NCBI RefSeq assembly: GCF_045679555.1 | Contig: NC_092091.1 | Location: forward strand, 70,198,517-70,262,516 | Source: Salvelinus alpinus | Taxonomy: Eukaryota; Chordata; Actinopteri; Salmoniformes; Salmonidae | Direction: 5' to 3' | Length of the DNA stretch: 64,000 nt | In this document: positions 1 through 13,445 of the stretch, in pieces | Layout of the letters: every line of letters starts with the position of its first letter | How positions within the stretch are numbered: position 1 is the stretch's first letter | Notes under the pieces: model-generated | Databases searched by the model: none | What the model saw: the letters and a program-made list of their open reading frames with translations, nothing else | Told to the model about the DNA's origin: nothing | Program-made: the position numbers and the translations under genes

Positions 1-896
1 TCCACCTTGGCTAATCATAAAAGTGCAATATCACAAAACAAAAACACAGTTTGTCTGCACAGATGGACTGTTTGTTTTCTTCTAGTTCTATTTCCCTGAC
101 AGTTGTTCCGTTTATCAGGAGTAGACTTTCCAGCACTAAGTAACCAATACTCTTTCATCTTAAAAGTGAGCCACTCTCTCAAGAGTCATCGTCGGAGGTC
201 AGTGGAATGATAATTGTTTTAGGGGGAGTTAAAGCTCCATTAATCAGAGGGGGATTAGGGGGGAATACCTGGCAACCGTCCTCTCTGACTAAGTCCTCTC
301 CATTCTATAGAGTCCTGATAGACAGCGGTCCCCAGGGCTCCTGACCCAGAATAACAAAGAGGGATTTGGGCCACTTAGAGCTGGCTACCCTGCATTGTGA
401 TGATTGTGAGATAAAATACAGTGTTGGGTCTCCAGTTGGGCACAAAGTTATTCAATTGATCACACCAATCCAGTGTTTTACTAGTGGTTAGTTTCCATGC
501 CTGCATATATTCAAGAATGTAAATGATAATTGAACAGAGTACCAGATTTCAGACTGTAGCTACCTTTTTAAGTAGTTAGTGCACAGCTGTTTTAAACAAC
601 AGTTGTGTGGACTACCTTACATTTAGGGGTTCTAGAGCAAAGATTCAGTAACTCAAGTTAAATTGACTAAAGTGAAATATGTCAGTGTGTATAATGGCCT
701 CTCTCTTCCCAGGAATCATTTAGTACGTGGCCTAAAATGCTTCAGGAAAGCAGTTGTGCACCGTTCGTCTTAAAATTATGTAACGATAATGTCGATAACT
801 ACACTCGGAAACGGAGCAAGCCAGAAAATGATTATTACATTTTACAAGTATGTTTTTTGTTCTTCTCTCTGGCTCGCTTGTGCCTAGCTTTCACTC
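1..896. other. Intronic sequence upstream of the minisatellite, no gene seen
   Basis: No exon with supporting splice sites or conserved coding potential was recognised here. The sequence is ordinary AT-rich DNA. Since tbck is read on the + strand and its penultimate coding exon lies at 8.8 kb, this is most likely part of a tbck intron; that placement is inference. Confidence 0.4.
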
Positions 897-3800
897 TTCC
901 CTCAGCATAAGCTGTCTGGCGCTCAGCAGATATCTAACACTGTTCCCTCAGCGCGAGCTGCCTGGCACTCAGCAGATATCTAACACTGTTCCCTCAGCGC
1001 GAGCTGCCTGGCACTCAGCAGATATCTAACACTGTTCCCTCAGCGCGAGCTGCCTGGCACTCAGCAGATATCTAACACTGTTCCCTCAGCGCGAGCTGCC
1101 TGGCACTCAGCAGATATCTAACACTGTTCCCTCAGCGCGAGCTGCCTGGCACTCAGCAGATATCTAACACTGTTCCCTCAGCGCGAGCTGCCTGGCACTC
1201 AGCAGATAGCTAACACTGTTCCCTCAGCGCGAGCTGCCTGGCTCTCAGCAGATATCTAACACTGTTCCCTCAGCGCGAGCTGCCTGGCACTCAGCAGATA
1301 GCTAACACTGTTCCCTCAGCGCGAGCTGCCTGGCACTCAGCTAAAACTGTTCCCTCAGCGCGAGCTGCCTGGCACTCAGCAGATATCTAACACTGTTCCC
1401 TCAGCGCGAGCTGCCTGGCACTCAGCAGATAGTTAACACTGTTCCCTCAGCGCGAGCTGCCTGGCACTCAGCTAACACTGTTCCCTCAGCGCGAGCTGCC
1501 TGGCACTCAGCTAACACTGTTCCCTCAGCGCGAGCTGCCTGGCACTCAGCAGATATCTAACACTGTTCCCTCAGCGCGAGCTGCCTGGCACTCAGCAGAT
1601 AGCTAACACTGTTCCCTCAGCGCGAGCTGCCTGGCACTCAGCTAACACTGTTCCCTCAGCGCGAGCTGCCTGGCACTCAGCAGATATCTAACACTGTTCC
1701 CTCAGCGCGAGCTGCCTGGCACTCAGCAGATAGTTAACACTGTTCCCTCAGCGCGAGCTGCCTGGCACTCAGCTAACACTGTTCCCTCAGCGCGAGCTGC
1801 CTGGCACTCAGCAGATATCTAACACTGTTCCCTCAGCGCGAGCTGCCTGGTACTCAGCAGATATCTAACACTGTTCCCTCAGCGCGAGCTGCCTGGCACT
1901 CAGCAGATATCTAACACTGTTCCCTCAGCGCGAGCTGCCTGGCACTCAGCAGATATCTAACACTGTTCCCTCAGCGCGAGCTGCCTGGCACTCAGCAGAT
2001 ATCTAACACTGTTCCCTCAGCGCGAGCTGCCTGGCTCTCAGCAGATATCTAACACTGTTCCCTCAGCGCGAGCTGCCTGGCACTCAGCAGATATCTAACA
2101 CTGTTCCCTCAGCGCGAGCTGCCTGGCACTCAGCAGATATCTAACACTGTTCCCTCAGCGCGAGCTGCCTGGCACTCAGCAGATATCTAACACTGTTCCC
2201 TCAGCGCGAGCTGCCTGGCACTCAGCAGATATCTAACACTGTTCCCTCAGCGCGAGCTGCCTGGCACTCAGCAGATATCTAACACTGTTCCCTCAGCGCG
2301 AGCTGCCTGGCACTCAGCAGATAGCTAACACTGTTCCCTCAGCGCGAGCTGCCTGGCTCTCAGCAGATATCTAACACTGTTCCCTCAGCGCGAGCTGCCT
2401 GGCACTCAGCAGATAGCTAACACTGTTCCCTCAGCGCGAGCTGCCTGGCACTCAGCTAACACTGTTCCCTCAGCGCGAGCTGCCTGGCACTCAGCAGATA
2501 TCTAACACTGTTCCCTCAGCGCGAGCTGCCTGGCACTCAGCAGATAGTTAACACTGTTCCCTCAGCGCGAGCTGCCTGGCACTCAGCTAACACTGTTCCC
2601 TCAGCGCGAGCTGCCTGGCACTCAGCTAACACTGTTCCCTCAGCGCGAGCTGCCTGGCACTCAGCAGATATCTAACACTGTTCCCTCAGCGCGAGCTGCC
2701 TGGCACTCAGCAGATAGCTAACACTGTTCCCTCAGCGCGAGCTGCCTGGCACTCAGCTAACACTGTTCCCTCAGCGCGAGCTGCCTGGCACTCAGCAGAT
2801 ATCTAACACTGTTCCCTCAGCGCGAGCTGCCTGGCACTCAGCAGATAGTTAACACTGTTCCCTCAGCGCGAGCTGCCTGGCACTCAGCTAACACTGTTCC
2901 CTCAGCGCGAGCTGCCTGGCACTCAGCTAACACTGTTCCCTCAGCGCGAGCTGCCTGGCACTCAGCAGATATCTAACACTGTTCCCTCAGCGCGAGCTGC
3001 CTGGCACTCAGCAGATAGCTAACACTGTTCCCTCAGCGCGAGCTGCCTGGCACTCAGCTAACACTGTTCCCTCAGCGCGAGCTGCCTGGCACTCAGCAGA
3101 TATCTAACACTGTTCCCTCAGCGCGAGCTGCCTGGCACTCAGCAGATAGTTAACACTGTTCCCTCAGCGCGAGCTGCCTGGCACTCAGCTAACACTGTTC
3201 CCTCAGCGCGAGCTGCCTGGCACTCAGCAGATATCTAACACTGTTCCCTCAGCGCGAGCTGCCTGGTACTCAGCAGATATCTAACACTGTTCCCTCAGCG
3301 CGAGCTGCCTGGCACTCAGCAGATATCTAACACTGTTCCCTCAGCGCGAGCTGCCTGGCACTCAGCAGATATCTAACACTGTTCCCTCAGCGCGAGCTGC
3401 CTGGCACTCAGCAGATATCTAACACTGTTCCCTCAGCGCGAGCTGCCTGGCACTCAGCAGATATCTAACACTGTTCCCTCAGCGCGAGCTGCCTGGCACT
3501 CAGCAGATGAGTAACACTGTTCCCTCAGCGCGAGCTGCCTGGCTCTCAGCAGATATCTAACACTGTTCCCTCAGCGCGAGCTGCCTGGCACTCAGCAGAT
3601 GAGTAACACTGTTCCCTCAACGCGAGCTGCCTGGCACTCAGCAGATATCTAACACTGTTCCCTCAGCGCGAGCTGCCTGGTACTCAGCAGATATCTAACA
3701 CTGTTCCCTCAGCGCGAGCTGCCTGGCACTCAGCAGATATCTAACACTGTTCCCTCAGCGCGAGCTGCCTGGCACTCAGCAGATATCTAACGCTGTTCCC

Positions 3801-6800
3801 TCAGCGCGAGCTGCCTGGCACTCAGCAGATATCTAACACTGTTCCCTCAGCGCGAGCTGCCTGGCACTCAGCAGATATCTAACACTGTTCCCTCAGCGCG
3901 AGCTGCCTGGCACTCAGCAGATATCTAACGCTGTTCCCTCAGCGCGAGCTGCCTGGCACTCAGCAGATATCTAACACTGTTCCCTCAGCGCGAGCTGCCT
4001 GGCACTCAGCAGATAGTTAACACTGTTCCCTCAGCGCGAGCTGCCTGGCACTCAGCTAACACTGTTCCCTCAGCGCGAGCTGCCTGGCACTCAGCAGATA
4101 TCTAACACTGTTCCCTCAGCGCGAGCTGCCTGGCACTCAGCTAACACTGTTCCCTCAGCGCGAGCTGCCTGGTACTCAGCAGATATCTAACACTGTTCCC
4201 TCAGCGCGAGCTGCCTGGCACTCAGCAGATGGCTAACACTGTTCCCTCAGCGCGAGCTGCCTGGCACTCAGCAGATATCTAACACTGTTCCCTCAGCGTG
4301 AGCTGCCTGGCACTCAGCAGATATCTAACACTGTTCCCTCAGCGCGAGCTGCCTGGCACTCAGCAGATATCTAACACTGTTCCCTCAGCGCGAGCTGCCT
4401 GGCACTCAGCAGATATCTAACACTGTTCCCTCAGCGCGAGCTGCCTGGCACTCAGCAGATATCTAACACTGTTCCCTCAGCGCGAGCTGCCTGGCACTAA
4501 GCAGATATCTAACACTGTTCCCTCAGCGCGAGCTGCCTGGCACTCAGCAGATATCTAACACTGTTCCCTCAGCGCGAGCTGCCTGGCACTCAGCAGATAT
4601 CTAACACTGTTCCCTCAGCGCGAGCTGCCTGGCACTCAGCAGATATCTAACGCTGTTCCCTCAGCGCGAGCTGCCTGGCACTAAGCAGATATCTAACACT
4701 GTTCCCTCAGCGCGAGCTGCCTGGCACTCAGCAGATATCTAACACTGTTCCCTCAGCGCGAGCTCCCTGGCACTCAGCAGATATCTAACGCTGTTCCCTC
4801 AGCGCGAGCTGCCTGGCACTCAGCAGATATCTAACACTGTTCCCTCAGCGCGAGCTGCCTGGCACTCAGCAGATATCTAACGCTGTTCCCTCAGCGCGAG
4901 CTGCCTGGCACTCAGCAGATATCTAACACTGTTCCCTCAGCGCGAGCTGCCTGGCACTCAGCAGATATCTAACACTGTTCCCTCAGCGCGAGCTGCCTGG
5001 CGCTCAGCAGATATCTAACACTGTTCCCTCAGCGCGAGCTGCCTGGCACTCAGCAGATATCTAACACTGTTCCCTCAGCGCGAGCTGCCTGGCACTCAGC
5101 AGATATCTAACGCTGTTCCCTCAGCGCGAGCTGCCTGGCACTCAGCAGATATCTAACACTGTTCCCTCAGCGCGAGCTGCCTGGCACTCAGCAGATGGCT
5201 AACACTGTTCCCTCAGCGCGAGCTGCCTGGCACTCAGCAGATATCTAACACTGTTCCCTCAGCGCGAGCTGCCTGGCACTCAGCAGATATCTAACGCTGT
5301 TCCCTCAGCGCGAGCTGCCTGGCACTCAGCAGATATCTAACACTGTTCCCTCAGCGCGAGCTGCCTGGCACTCAGCAGATATCTAACACTGTTCCCTCAG
5401 CGCGAGCTGCCTGGCACTCAGCAGATATCTAACACTGTTCCCTCAGCGCGAGCTGCCTGGCACTCAGCAGATATCTAACACTGTTCCCTCAGCGCGAGCT
5501 GCCTGGCACTCAGCTAACACTGTTCCCTCAGCGCGAGCTGCCTGGCACTCAGCAGATATCTAACACTGTTCCCTCAGCGCGAGCTGCCTGGCACTCAGCA
5601 GATGAGTAACACTGTTCCCTCAGCGCGAGCTGCCTGGCACTCAGCAGATATCTAACACTGTTCCCTCAGCGCGAGCTGCCTGGCTCTCAGCAGATATCTA
5701 ACACTGTTCCCTCAGCGCGAGCTGCCTGGTACTCAGCAGATATCTAACACTGTTCCCTCAGCGCGAGCTGCCTGGCACTCAGCAGATATCTAACACTGTT
5801 CCCTCAGCGCGAGCTGCCTGGCACTCAGCAGATGGCTAACACTGTTCCCTCAGCGCGAGCTGCCTGGCGCTCAGCAGATATCTAACACTGTTCCCTCAGC
5901 GCGGAGCTGCCTGGCACTCAGCAGATGGCTAACACTGTTCCCTCAGCGCGGAGCTGCCTGGCACTCAGCAGATATCTAACACTGTTCCCTCAGCGCGAGC
6001 TGCCTGGCACTCAGCAGATATCTAACACTGTTCCCTCAGCGCGAGCTGCCTGGCACTCAGCAGATATCTAACGCTGTTCCCTCAGCGCGAGCTGCCTGGC
6101 ACTCAGCAGATATCTAACACTGTTCCCTCAGCGCGAGCTGCCTGGCACTCAGCAGATATCTAACACTGTTCCCTCAGCGCGAGCTGCCTGGCACTCAGCA
6201 GATATCTAACACTGTTCCCTCAGCGCGAGCTGCCTGGCACTCAGCAGATATCTAACACTGTTCCCTCAGCGCGAGCTGCCTGGCACTCAGCAGATATCTA
6301 ACACTGTTCCCTCAGCGCGAGCTGCCTGGCACTCAGCAGATAGTTAACACTGTTCCCTCAGCGCGAGCTGCCTGGCACTCAGCTAACACTGTTCCCTCAG
6401 CGCGAGCTGCCTGGCACTCAGCAGATATCTAACACTGTTCCCTCAGCGCGAGCTGCCTGGCACTCACCGCTGAACACTGTTCCCTCAGCGCGAGCTGCCT
6501 GGCACTCAGCAGATATCTAACACTGTTCCCTCAGCGCGAGCTGCCTGGCACTCAGCAGATATCTAACACTGTTCCCTCAGCGCGGAGCTGCCTGGCACTC
6601 AGCAGATGAGTAACACTGTTCCCTCAGCGCGAGCTGCCTGGCGCTCAGCAGATATCTAACACTGTTCCCTCAGCGCGAGCTGCCTGGCACTCAGCAGATA
6701 TCTAACACTGTTCCCTCAGCGCGAGCTGCCTGGTACTCAGCAGATATCTAACACTGTTCCCTCAGCGCGAGCTGCCTGGCACTCAGCAGATATCTAACAC

Positions 6801-7068
6801 TGTTCCCTCAGCGCGAGCTGCCTGGCTCTCAGCAGATGGCTAACACTGTTCCCTCAGCGCGAGCTGCCTGGCACTCAGCAGATGGCTAACACTGTTCCCT
6901 CAGCGCGAGCTGCCTGGCACTCAGCAGATGGCTAACACTGTTCCCTCAGCGCGAGCTGCCTGGCACTCAGCAGATGGCTAACACTGTTCCCTCAGCGCGA
7001 GCTGCCTGGCACTCAGCAGATAGCTAACACTGTTGTCTCAGCGCGAGCTGCCTGTCGCTCAGCAGATC
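897..7068. repeat. 6.2-kb minisatellite, 46-bp unit
   Basis: A head-to-tail array of roughly 135-140 copies of a 46-bp unit. The unit reads cactgttccctcagcgcgag, then ctgcctggcactcagcagat, then atctaa. Recurrent variants are agatagct, agatagtt, agatgagt and agatggct in place of agatatct; ggtactc or ggctctc in place of ggcactc; and a 39-bp short form lacking 7 bp (ctcagctaac). Near 5890-5950 and 6580 there are single-base insertions (gcggagc). The first (about 897-930) and last (about 7030-7068) units are degenerate, as expected at array edges. There are no unique spacers, so it is not a CRISPR. It probably lies within a tbck intron. Confidence 0.97.
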
Positions 7069-8425
7069 TTAACAGACGTATTGTCTTTTGTTTTCTTTCT
7101 TTCCCCTCATTATGTCAATTTAAGCACTTTTCCAGTTCCCACCCTCCCTGTCTTTCTCCCCCCCCCCCGAGATTGAGTTATTACTTTAATTTGCATGGCT
7201 CGTGATATTTCCTCTCCTCCTCCTTTCTCCTTCCTCCTATTTCTGGATACTGACTTTGGCAGCCAGATCAGCTGCTGTCTCATGATAGAAACTTCTGGTA
7301 GCCTCTGTTAGGGGGTCTGCCTTGGTCTGTCAGACTGTCTCAAGTTCACCTCAGACAGAAAATGACATGCACACATTAAATTATTACACTCTGGGTGGGG
7401 TGTGGTCATGGGGGAGATGCACTGTATACTGTGATGCACTGTATAGTGTACTGTGTCCATGATTGCACTTACCCAGAAGGTATTTTTAAATCAGTGATCT
7501 TGTATTGTCTTGTAGTATTCATTATGCATGACTAAACAGAGGTGGAGAAATTATTGATTTAAAGATTTCTTTAGCATCTCTTTCAATCATTTTCCATATT
7601 GTGGAGATCAAGCATATTTTACACCCAATTGCGCACAGACATTTTAAGTGATATCTGCAATGAATCTGATTGGAGCAAGCAAGCTACCATGGCCTTGGTG
7701 TATTAGCTAGCCCTTGACAGGCCTAGTCCACTATAGATCCCTGTATGTTATAATAGACAGACAGTGTGAACACATGGCCTGGAGATGTATTGTCCTGTAA
7801 ATTTGAACCGACCGCATTCGGAGCCTGAGATTCCTCACCGTGTCAGAGCCCCAAATCATATCCAGTTGCATTGTTTTAGGCCCATAACAGTGAACCTGCA
7901 GTCTGTGGGACATTTCCCTCCACTCAGTCATGTTCTAATACTGCAGTAGTGTTAAACAGACTTTTATCAGGATGAGGGATTGGAAACAGTTTGTCTCCAT
8001 ATCCCCACACTGTAAAAAATATATGTATCATGATTTGACATACAAAAGGCAACCTGCTGCAATACGATTGGGAGTTTTCTCAACACACAAAGTTTTTGTT
8101 GAGTTTGCTCAACAACATTTTTTTTTTTTTTAACTCAGAATCCTATTGCTGCTGGTTGCCATGAAATTATACGTTGAATCAACATTATTTATTAAAAAAA
8201 TTACAGTGCACATGATACATGTAAAACACTTGCAGAACCTTCAAGAAGTTAAAAGTAAACTTGTGAAATTACGTAACAGTTTAGCTGAACAGCACTATAC
8301 TGTAGTGTAAGAATCCACATCAGACATTCATACCCGTAGTGGCATGTAGGGATTTAAACACCTTTATGGAGCTCACGGTATCACTACTGAATGCTAATAG
8401 ACTTAATGAATGAATTATGATGTGG
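7069..8425. other. Intronic DNA, no gene seen
   Basis: No coding exon is supported. Around 8010-8170 there is an AT-rich block with a T12 run and gttgagtttgctcaac-type short palindromes that resembles a small dispersed repeat. The rest is unique-looking intron. Confidence 0.4.
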
Positions 8426-8652
8426 TTATAATCATAGCCTCGGGAAGTAGGGGTGCCGAGGGTGCTGCAGCACCACCTGAAAAATCAGAATAAAAATCAC
8501 ATATATTTATTATTAATTATTATTATATAACAAAAATCACAAAGTAGTGCACTGGGCCTTTAAAAGTCCTGTGTTAGCGGACCAATATAGCCGTCTGCCA
8601 CACGGGCAAACAATCCCCTCCCCTAAACCACTTCCCGCGGCTATGGTTATAA
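8426..8652. mobile_element. 227-bp MITE-like element with terminal inverted repeats
   Basis: The 20-bp left end (8426-8445, ttataatcatagcc...) and the 20-bp right end (8633-8652) are inverted repeats of each other with two mismatches. The interior is non-coding and includes an AT-rich centre and a gtgctgcagcacc palindrome. It ends about 130 bp upstream of the tbck exon at 8.8 kb. Size and structure fit a non-autonomous DNA transposon; the superfamily is not determined. Confidence 0.6.
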
Positions 8653-8785
8653 TGCAGTGTTTGACATAAGCAAGTATGGCCCTCTTCTAATTACTTATTG
8701 GTCACCCTAACTTATTGAGGACATTGAGACTTTACATAGACTGGTGTACATTTTAAAGCGTTGTCCCTTAACCCAGGGTGTTCAG

Positions 8786-8945
8786 CTTCGGCCGAGGCCA
8801 CATCTCAGGCAGCATCAGCATCCCCTACAGCACGGCGTTCTCTCCGGACGGGGAGCTGGTGCAGTGTCCCGCCACCGGCACCCTCCAGAGCTTCAGGGGA
8901 CGTGTCATCGTGGTCATCAGCCACGCCATGAAGAGTGCTGCCATG
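8786..8945 (+). CDS. tbck: tbck penultimate coding exon (rhodanese-like domain)
   Basis: This exon encodes FGRGHISGSISIPYSTAF followed by a segment ending SHAMKSAAM. It matches the start and middle of the C-terminal rhodanese homology domain of TBCK, a Rab-GAP-like (TBC) pseudokinase linked to mTOR signalling and endosomal mRNA transport. The donor after the last ATG codon is gtgaga (phase 0). The acceptor is ambiguous: AG at 8784-8785 gives a phase-2 junction compatible with the aspartate expected before Phe in TBCK, while AG at 8775-8776 would add three residues. No catalytic cysteine is visible where a rhodanese would have one, consistent with a non-enzymatic fold. Earlier tbck exons lie upstream of the window. 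Confidence 0.85.
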
Positions 8946-10141
8946 GTGAGAGAAAACACACACACGTTTAGGGATACACAGACATGCATGAACGCAATTG
9001 TAAACACAATGAACCTTTATTCATGTGGTGAAGTCCCATTGAGACCAATTTCTCTTTTACAAGGGAGCCCTGATTCACAGGTGCATGCATCTGCACACAC
9101 TCAAACACACATGTATGCATGTGCACCCTACGCACACACATACACACACACACTGTGTCTGCAGCTAGGACGGTTAACTTGCACAATGAGCAATTTAATT
9201 TATTCCACCTAAAAGTTCAACAAACCAGACTGTTTAGGATTCAATTAGGCTCATATTCCGTTCCTCCACAGACCTCCACTCTAAGTCATACGGAAGTCAT
9301 GGATTGTTCAATCAGACAGGTGTCCAGTTTGTGTTTCCCCACTGAAATGAGTTCACCTCGTCTATGCTGCATGGTTCAGCTGTTTCTGGGGCAAAGCTAT
9401 TTGCTGTCTTCTCAGCATATTTGTGAACTGTAATTGAAGTGTATCACCATTTTTCCAAATGAAGCATAAAAGTATGATTTGGTTCTGTTTTTCGCTGTAT
9501 GGAATAATACATGATAGTCACATTGCTATAAAAGACCATTCTTAGTTTAATTCACCTCAGTATAATCCATATTTAGGTTAATTCACCTCAGTATAATCCA
9601 GATTTAGTTTAATTCACCTCAGTATAATCGACCAAATCAGAATAGTACACCTGAACTCCTTATTATGAACAATGTATTAGGCTACATGTACTGCAGGTTT
9701 AGATATGATTCATGTGACATTCTGTTGCATCACCTTGCATCTCTTCTTGGCAGTTGGCCCTAAGATGACAGTTGGCCTCCTTCGAAGGTTGGCCTTCTTT
9801 CCCGGGAAGCCCCAGTTGGAAGCCCCAGTTCAGGGGGTATAGTTCTGATCGGATCCTCTCAGATCCACACAGTGATCAGGGGGCTTTAAGAGGGGATATC
9901 TGGGATGTCATAACTCCTTAAATCAGCGCACAGCGTCACATGAACCAGTATCTGTGCATTAGAGACCTCTCTACGGCCCAGAAAGCTCAGATTCAAACTC
10001 CCATTAACCAGCTCTGCAAGCGTTATGTCAAAATATGTTCGTTGATCACCAAATATGGAGTTTCTTCATTATTTACTTCCGTTACGGCCGGTATGTACTT
10101 CCAAAAAGAGAGAATGAGTTAATTATTTGTGGGGTCTAGCA
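8946..10141. other. Start of last tbck intron, simple repeats only
   Basis: The segment begins with the splice donor gtgaga. It contains CA-rich stretches (about 8955-9165) and three copies of a roughly 37-bp motif containing ttcacctcagtataatc (about 9550-9635). No exon was recognised. Confidence 0.5.
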
Positions 10142-10308
10142 TAGAGGTCGACCGATTTATGATTTATCAACGCCGATACCGATTATTGGAGGACCAAGAA
10201 AAGGCCGATACCGATTTAATCAGCCAATTTTTTTATATATATATTTGTAATAATGACAATTATAACAATACTGTATAAACAATGAACACTTTTATTTTAA
10301 CTTAATAT

Positions 10309-12206
10309 CCTCTTATGGCTCAAAAATCAGCAGTAAGTATCAGCAGTGGAAAGAGGTGGCCATTTCAAACGGCCTCGTACTCAATTCTTGCTCGTTCAAT
10401 ATGCATATTATTATTACCTTTGGATATAAAACACCTTCTAGTTTCTAAAACAGGTTTAATTATTTCTCTAAGTGAAACATAACTCTTTTTACAGCCCATT
10501 TTCTGTAAAAAGTGACATTTCCAAGAAGCTATGTCTCTCTTCAAGATACTCTCTATAAAAGGCCTTGGCACTTAGGACTGTACAAACACGTCACACATCT
10601 TCCCCTGGTTGTCATGCGGAAGTGAGAGAAAAAATGACTTGATTATCTCTGTCAGGGACTGAAAAGAACATCTTTGAGTGATAAGTGCGCACTTTATTTT
10701 TTTTTCTGGGCGCGAAGTAGGAACTGGACTGCGCTCCTGGAAAACACTCGTTATAGGTGAATATGACCTCCAGCTTCGATTTTCTTTGATACATGTCACA
10801 ATCTCATCCTAAAGTATGTTTTTTCAATATACTTTAATTATATTATTGAAATTTATTCTGGACTTTAGACGTGATGCGACGCAAGAATTTTGTCAAGACG
10901 GAGAGGTTAGCACGGCATGGCCAGTGTGCCATGCTAATTCAACAGGGACATCGTTCGTTCTAGGTCCAAATGAACACGGTTCTGAACAAAGGACCCTTTG
11001 GAGAACATTCTGATGGAAAATCAACAAAGATAAGGACCCAATTTGGGATGCTTTTTCATATATCTGTCGAACTGTGCTATCGCTAGCGTTTGACTAGAAT
11101 CAATGCTGCTGTGTGTTAGCTATTGTAGTAAGCTAATATAACGATATATTGTGTTTTCGCTGTAAAACACTTCAGAAATCGGAAATATTGTCTGTATTCA
11201 CAAGATCTTTCTCTTTCATTAGCTATCCACCATATATTTTTCTGAAATCTTTTCTGATGTGAAATTAGTAGTTGACGTTGGTGTCTGTTTTCTCTGGCTA
11301 CTGCCGTGCGATTTCTGACTGTAGCTATGATGGTGGCTAAGATGGTAGCAGTAATGTAAAACTGATTTATAGCTAAAATATTCAACTTTTTCGAACAAAA
11401 CATAGATTTATTGTGTAACATGTTATAGGACTGTCATCTGAGGGAGTTTTTTCTATGTTATTTAGGTTAGTTCTAGGTTAGTTAGGTTGGCTTTGCATGC
11501 TAGCTGCATGCTAGCTGCATGCTACCGGTGCTGTGAAAAATATCTGTCTCTCTTTTTGTATTTGGTGGTGAGCTAACATGAATATATGTGGTGTTTTCGC
11601 TGTAAAACATTTAAAGAATCTGAAATATTGTCTGTATTCACAAGATCTTTCTCTTTCATTAGCTATCCACCATATATTTCTCTGAAATGTTTTCTGATGT
11701 GTAATAAGGTAGTTGACGTTGGTGTCTGTATTTTCTCTGGCTACTCCCGTGCGATTTCTTACTGTAGCTATGATGGTAGCAGTAATGTAAAACTGATTTA
11801 TAGCTAAAATATGCATTTTTTTTTAACAAAACATAGATTTATTGTGTAACATGTTATAGGACTGTCATCTGAGGTAGTTTTTTCTAGGTTATTTAGGTTG
11901 GTTTTAGGTTAGTTAGGTTGGCTTGTGCATGCTACTTCATCCTACTTGTGCTGTGAAAAATGTCTGTCCTCTTTTTTATTTGGTGGTGAGCTAACATAAA
12001 TATATGTGGTGTTTTCTCTGTAAAACATTAAAAAAATCGGACATGTTGGCTGGATTGACAAGATGTTTATCTTTCAAATGCTGTATTGGACTTGTTAATG
12101 TGTGAAAGTTAAATATTTTACAAAAATAGATTTTGAATTTCGCGCCCTGCACTTGAAGTGGCTGTTGTCATATTACGCCCGGTGCCGGGCTTGCAGCCTG
12201 AAGAAG
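10309..12206. mobile_element. 1.9-kb element nested in the hAT-like transposon
   Basis: The flanking hAT-like sequence is interrupted between two copies of atat (10305-10308 and 12207-12210). Removing the insert rejoins cttaatat with aatacatc. The insert contains about two and a half tandem units of roughly 420-440 bp, marked by gtgttttcgctgtaaaaca at about 11150 and 11592 and a divergent third at about 12008. It ends near the palindrome gcccggtgccgggc. Only short, non-conserved ORFs are present. The superfamily is unknown; a short target duplication is inferred. Confidence 0.6.
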
Positions 12207-12894
12207 ATATAATACATCAATGAAATCAATTTAGTCTCAAATAAATAATGAAACATGTTCAATTTGGTTTAAATAATGCAAAAACAAAGTGTTGGAGAAG
12301 AAAGTAAAAGTGCAATATGTGCCATGTAAGAAAGCTAACATTTAAGTTCCTTGCTCAGAACATGAGAACATATGAAAGCGGTTGGTTCCTTTTATCATGA
12401 GTCTTCAATATTCCCAGGTAAGAAATGTTAGGTTGTAGTTATTATAGGACTATTTCTCTCTATACCATTTTTGTATTTCATATACCTTTGACTATTGGCT
12501 GTTCTAATATGTACTTTAGTATTGCCAGCCTAATCTCAGGAGTTGATAGGCTTGAAGTCATAAACAGCGCAATGCTTGAAGCATTGCGAAGAGCTGCTGG
12601 CAAACACAGTAAAGTGCTGTTTGAATGAATAGTTACGAGCCTGCTGCTGCCTACCACCGCTCAGTCAGACTGCTCTATCAAATCATAGACTTAATTATAA
12701 AATAATATTACACAGAAATACGAGCCTTAGGTCATTAATATGGTCAAATCCGAAAACTATCATTTCGAAAACAAAACATTTATTCTTTCAGTGAAATACG
12801 GAACCGTTCTGTATTTTATCTAACGGGTGGCATCCATAAATATTGCTGTTAAATTGCACAACCTTCAATGTTATGTCATAATAATAAAAATTCT

Positions 12895-13445
12895 GGCAAA
12901 TTAGTTTGCAACGAGCCAGGCGGCCAAGACTGTTGCATATACCCTGACTCTGCGTGCAATGAACGCAAGAGAAGTGACACAATTTGCCTAGTTTAATATT
13001 GCCTGCTAACATGAATTTCTTTTAACTAAATATGCCGATTTAAAAAAAATATATACTTCTGTGTATTGATTTTAAGAAAGGCATTGATGTTTATGGTTAG
13101 GTACATTCGTGCAACGATTGTGCTTTTTTCGCAAATGCGCTTTTGTTAAATTATCCCCCGTTTGGCGAAGTTGGCTGTCTTTGTTAGGAAGAGATAGTCT
13201 TCACACAGTTCGCAACGAGTCAGGCGGCCCAAACTGCTGCATATACCCTGACTCTGTTGCACAGAATGCAAGAGAAGTGACACAATTTCCCTAGTTAATA
13301 GAAATTCATGTTAGCAAGCAATATTAACTAAATATGCAGGTTTAAAAATATGTACTTGTGTATTGATTTTAAGAAAGGCGTTGATGTTTATGGTACACAT
13401 TGGTGCAACGACAGTGCTTTTTTCGCGAATGCGCTTGTTAAATTA
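12895..13445. repeat. Two-copy internal duplication, about 305-bp period
   Basis: Motifs such as gcaacgagccaggcggcc, catataccctgactctg, agagaagtgacacaattt and gattttaagaaaggc recur in the same order at about 12905-13180 and about 13210-13465, with moderate divergence. The duplication lies wholly inside the hAT-like element. Confidence 0.8.

Noticed and set aside
897-7068. CRISPR-like array
   Set aside because: Direct repeats abut each other with no unique spacers and there are no cas genes; the genome is a vertebrate. It is a minisatellite.
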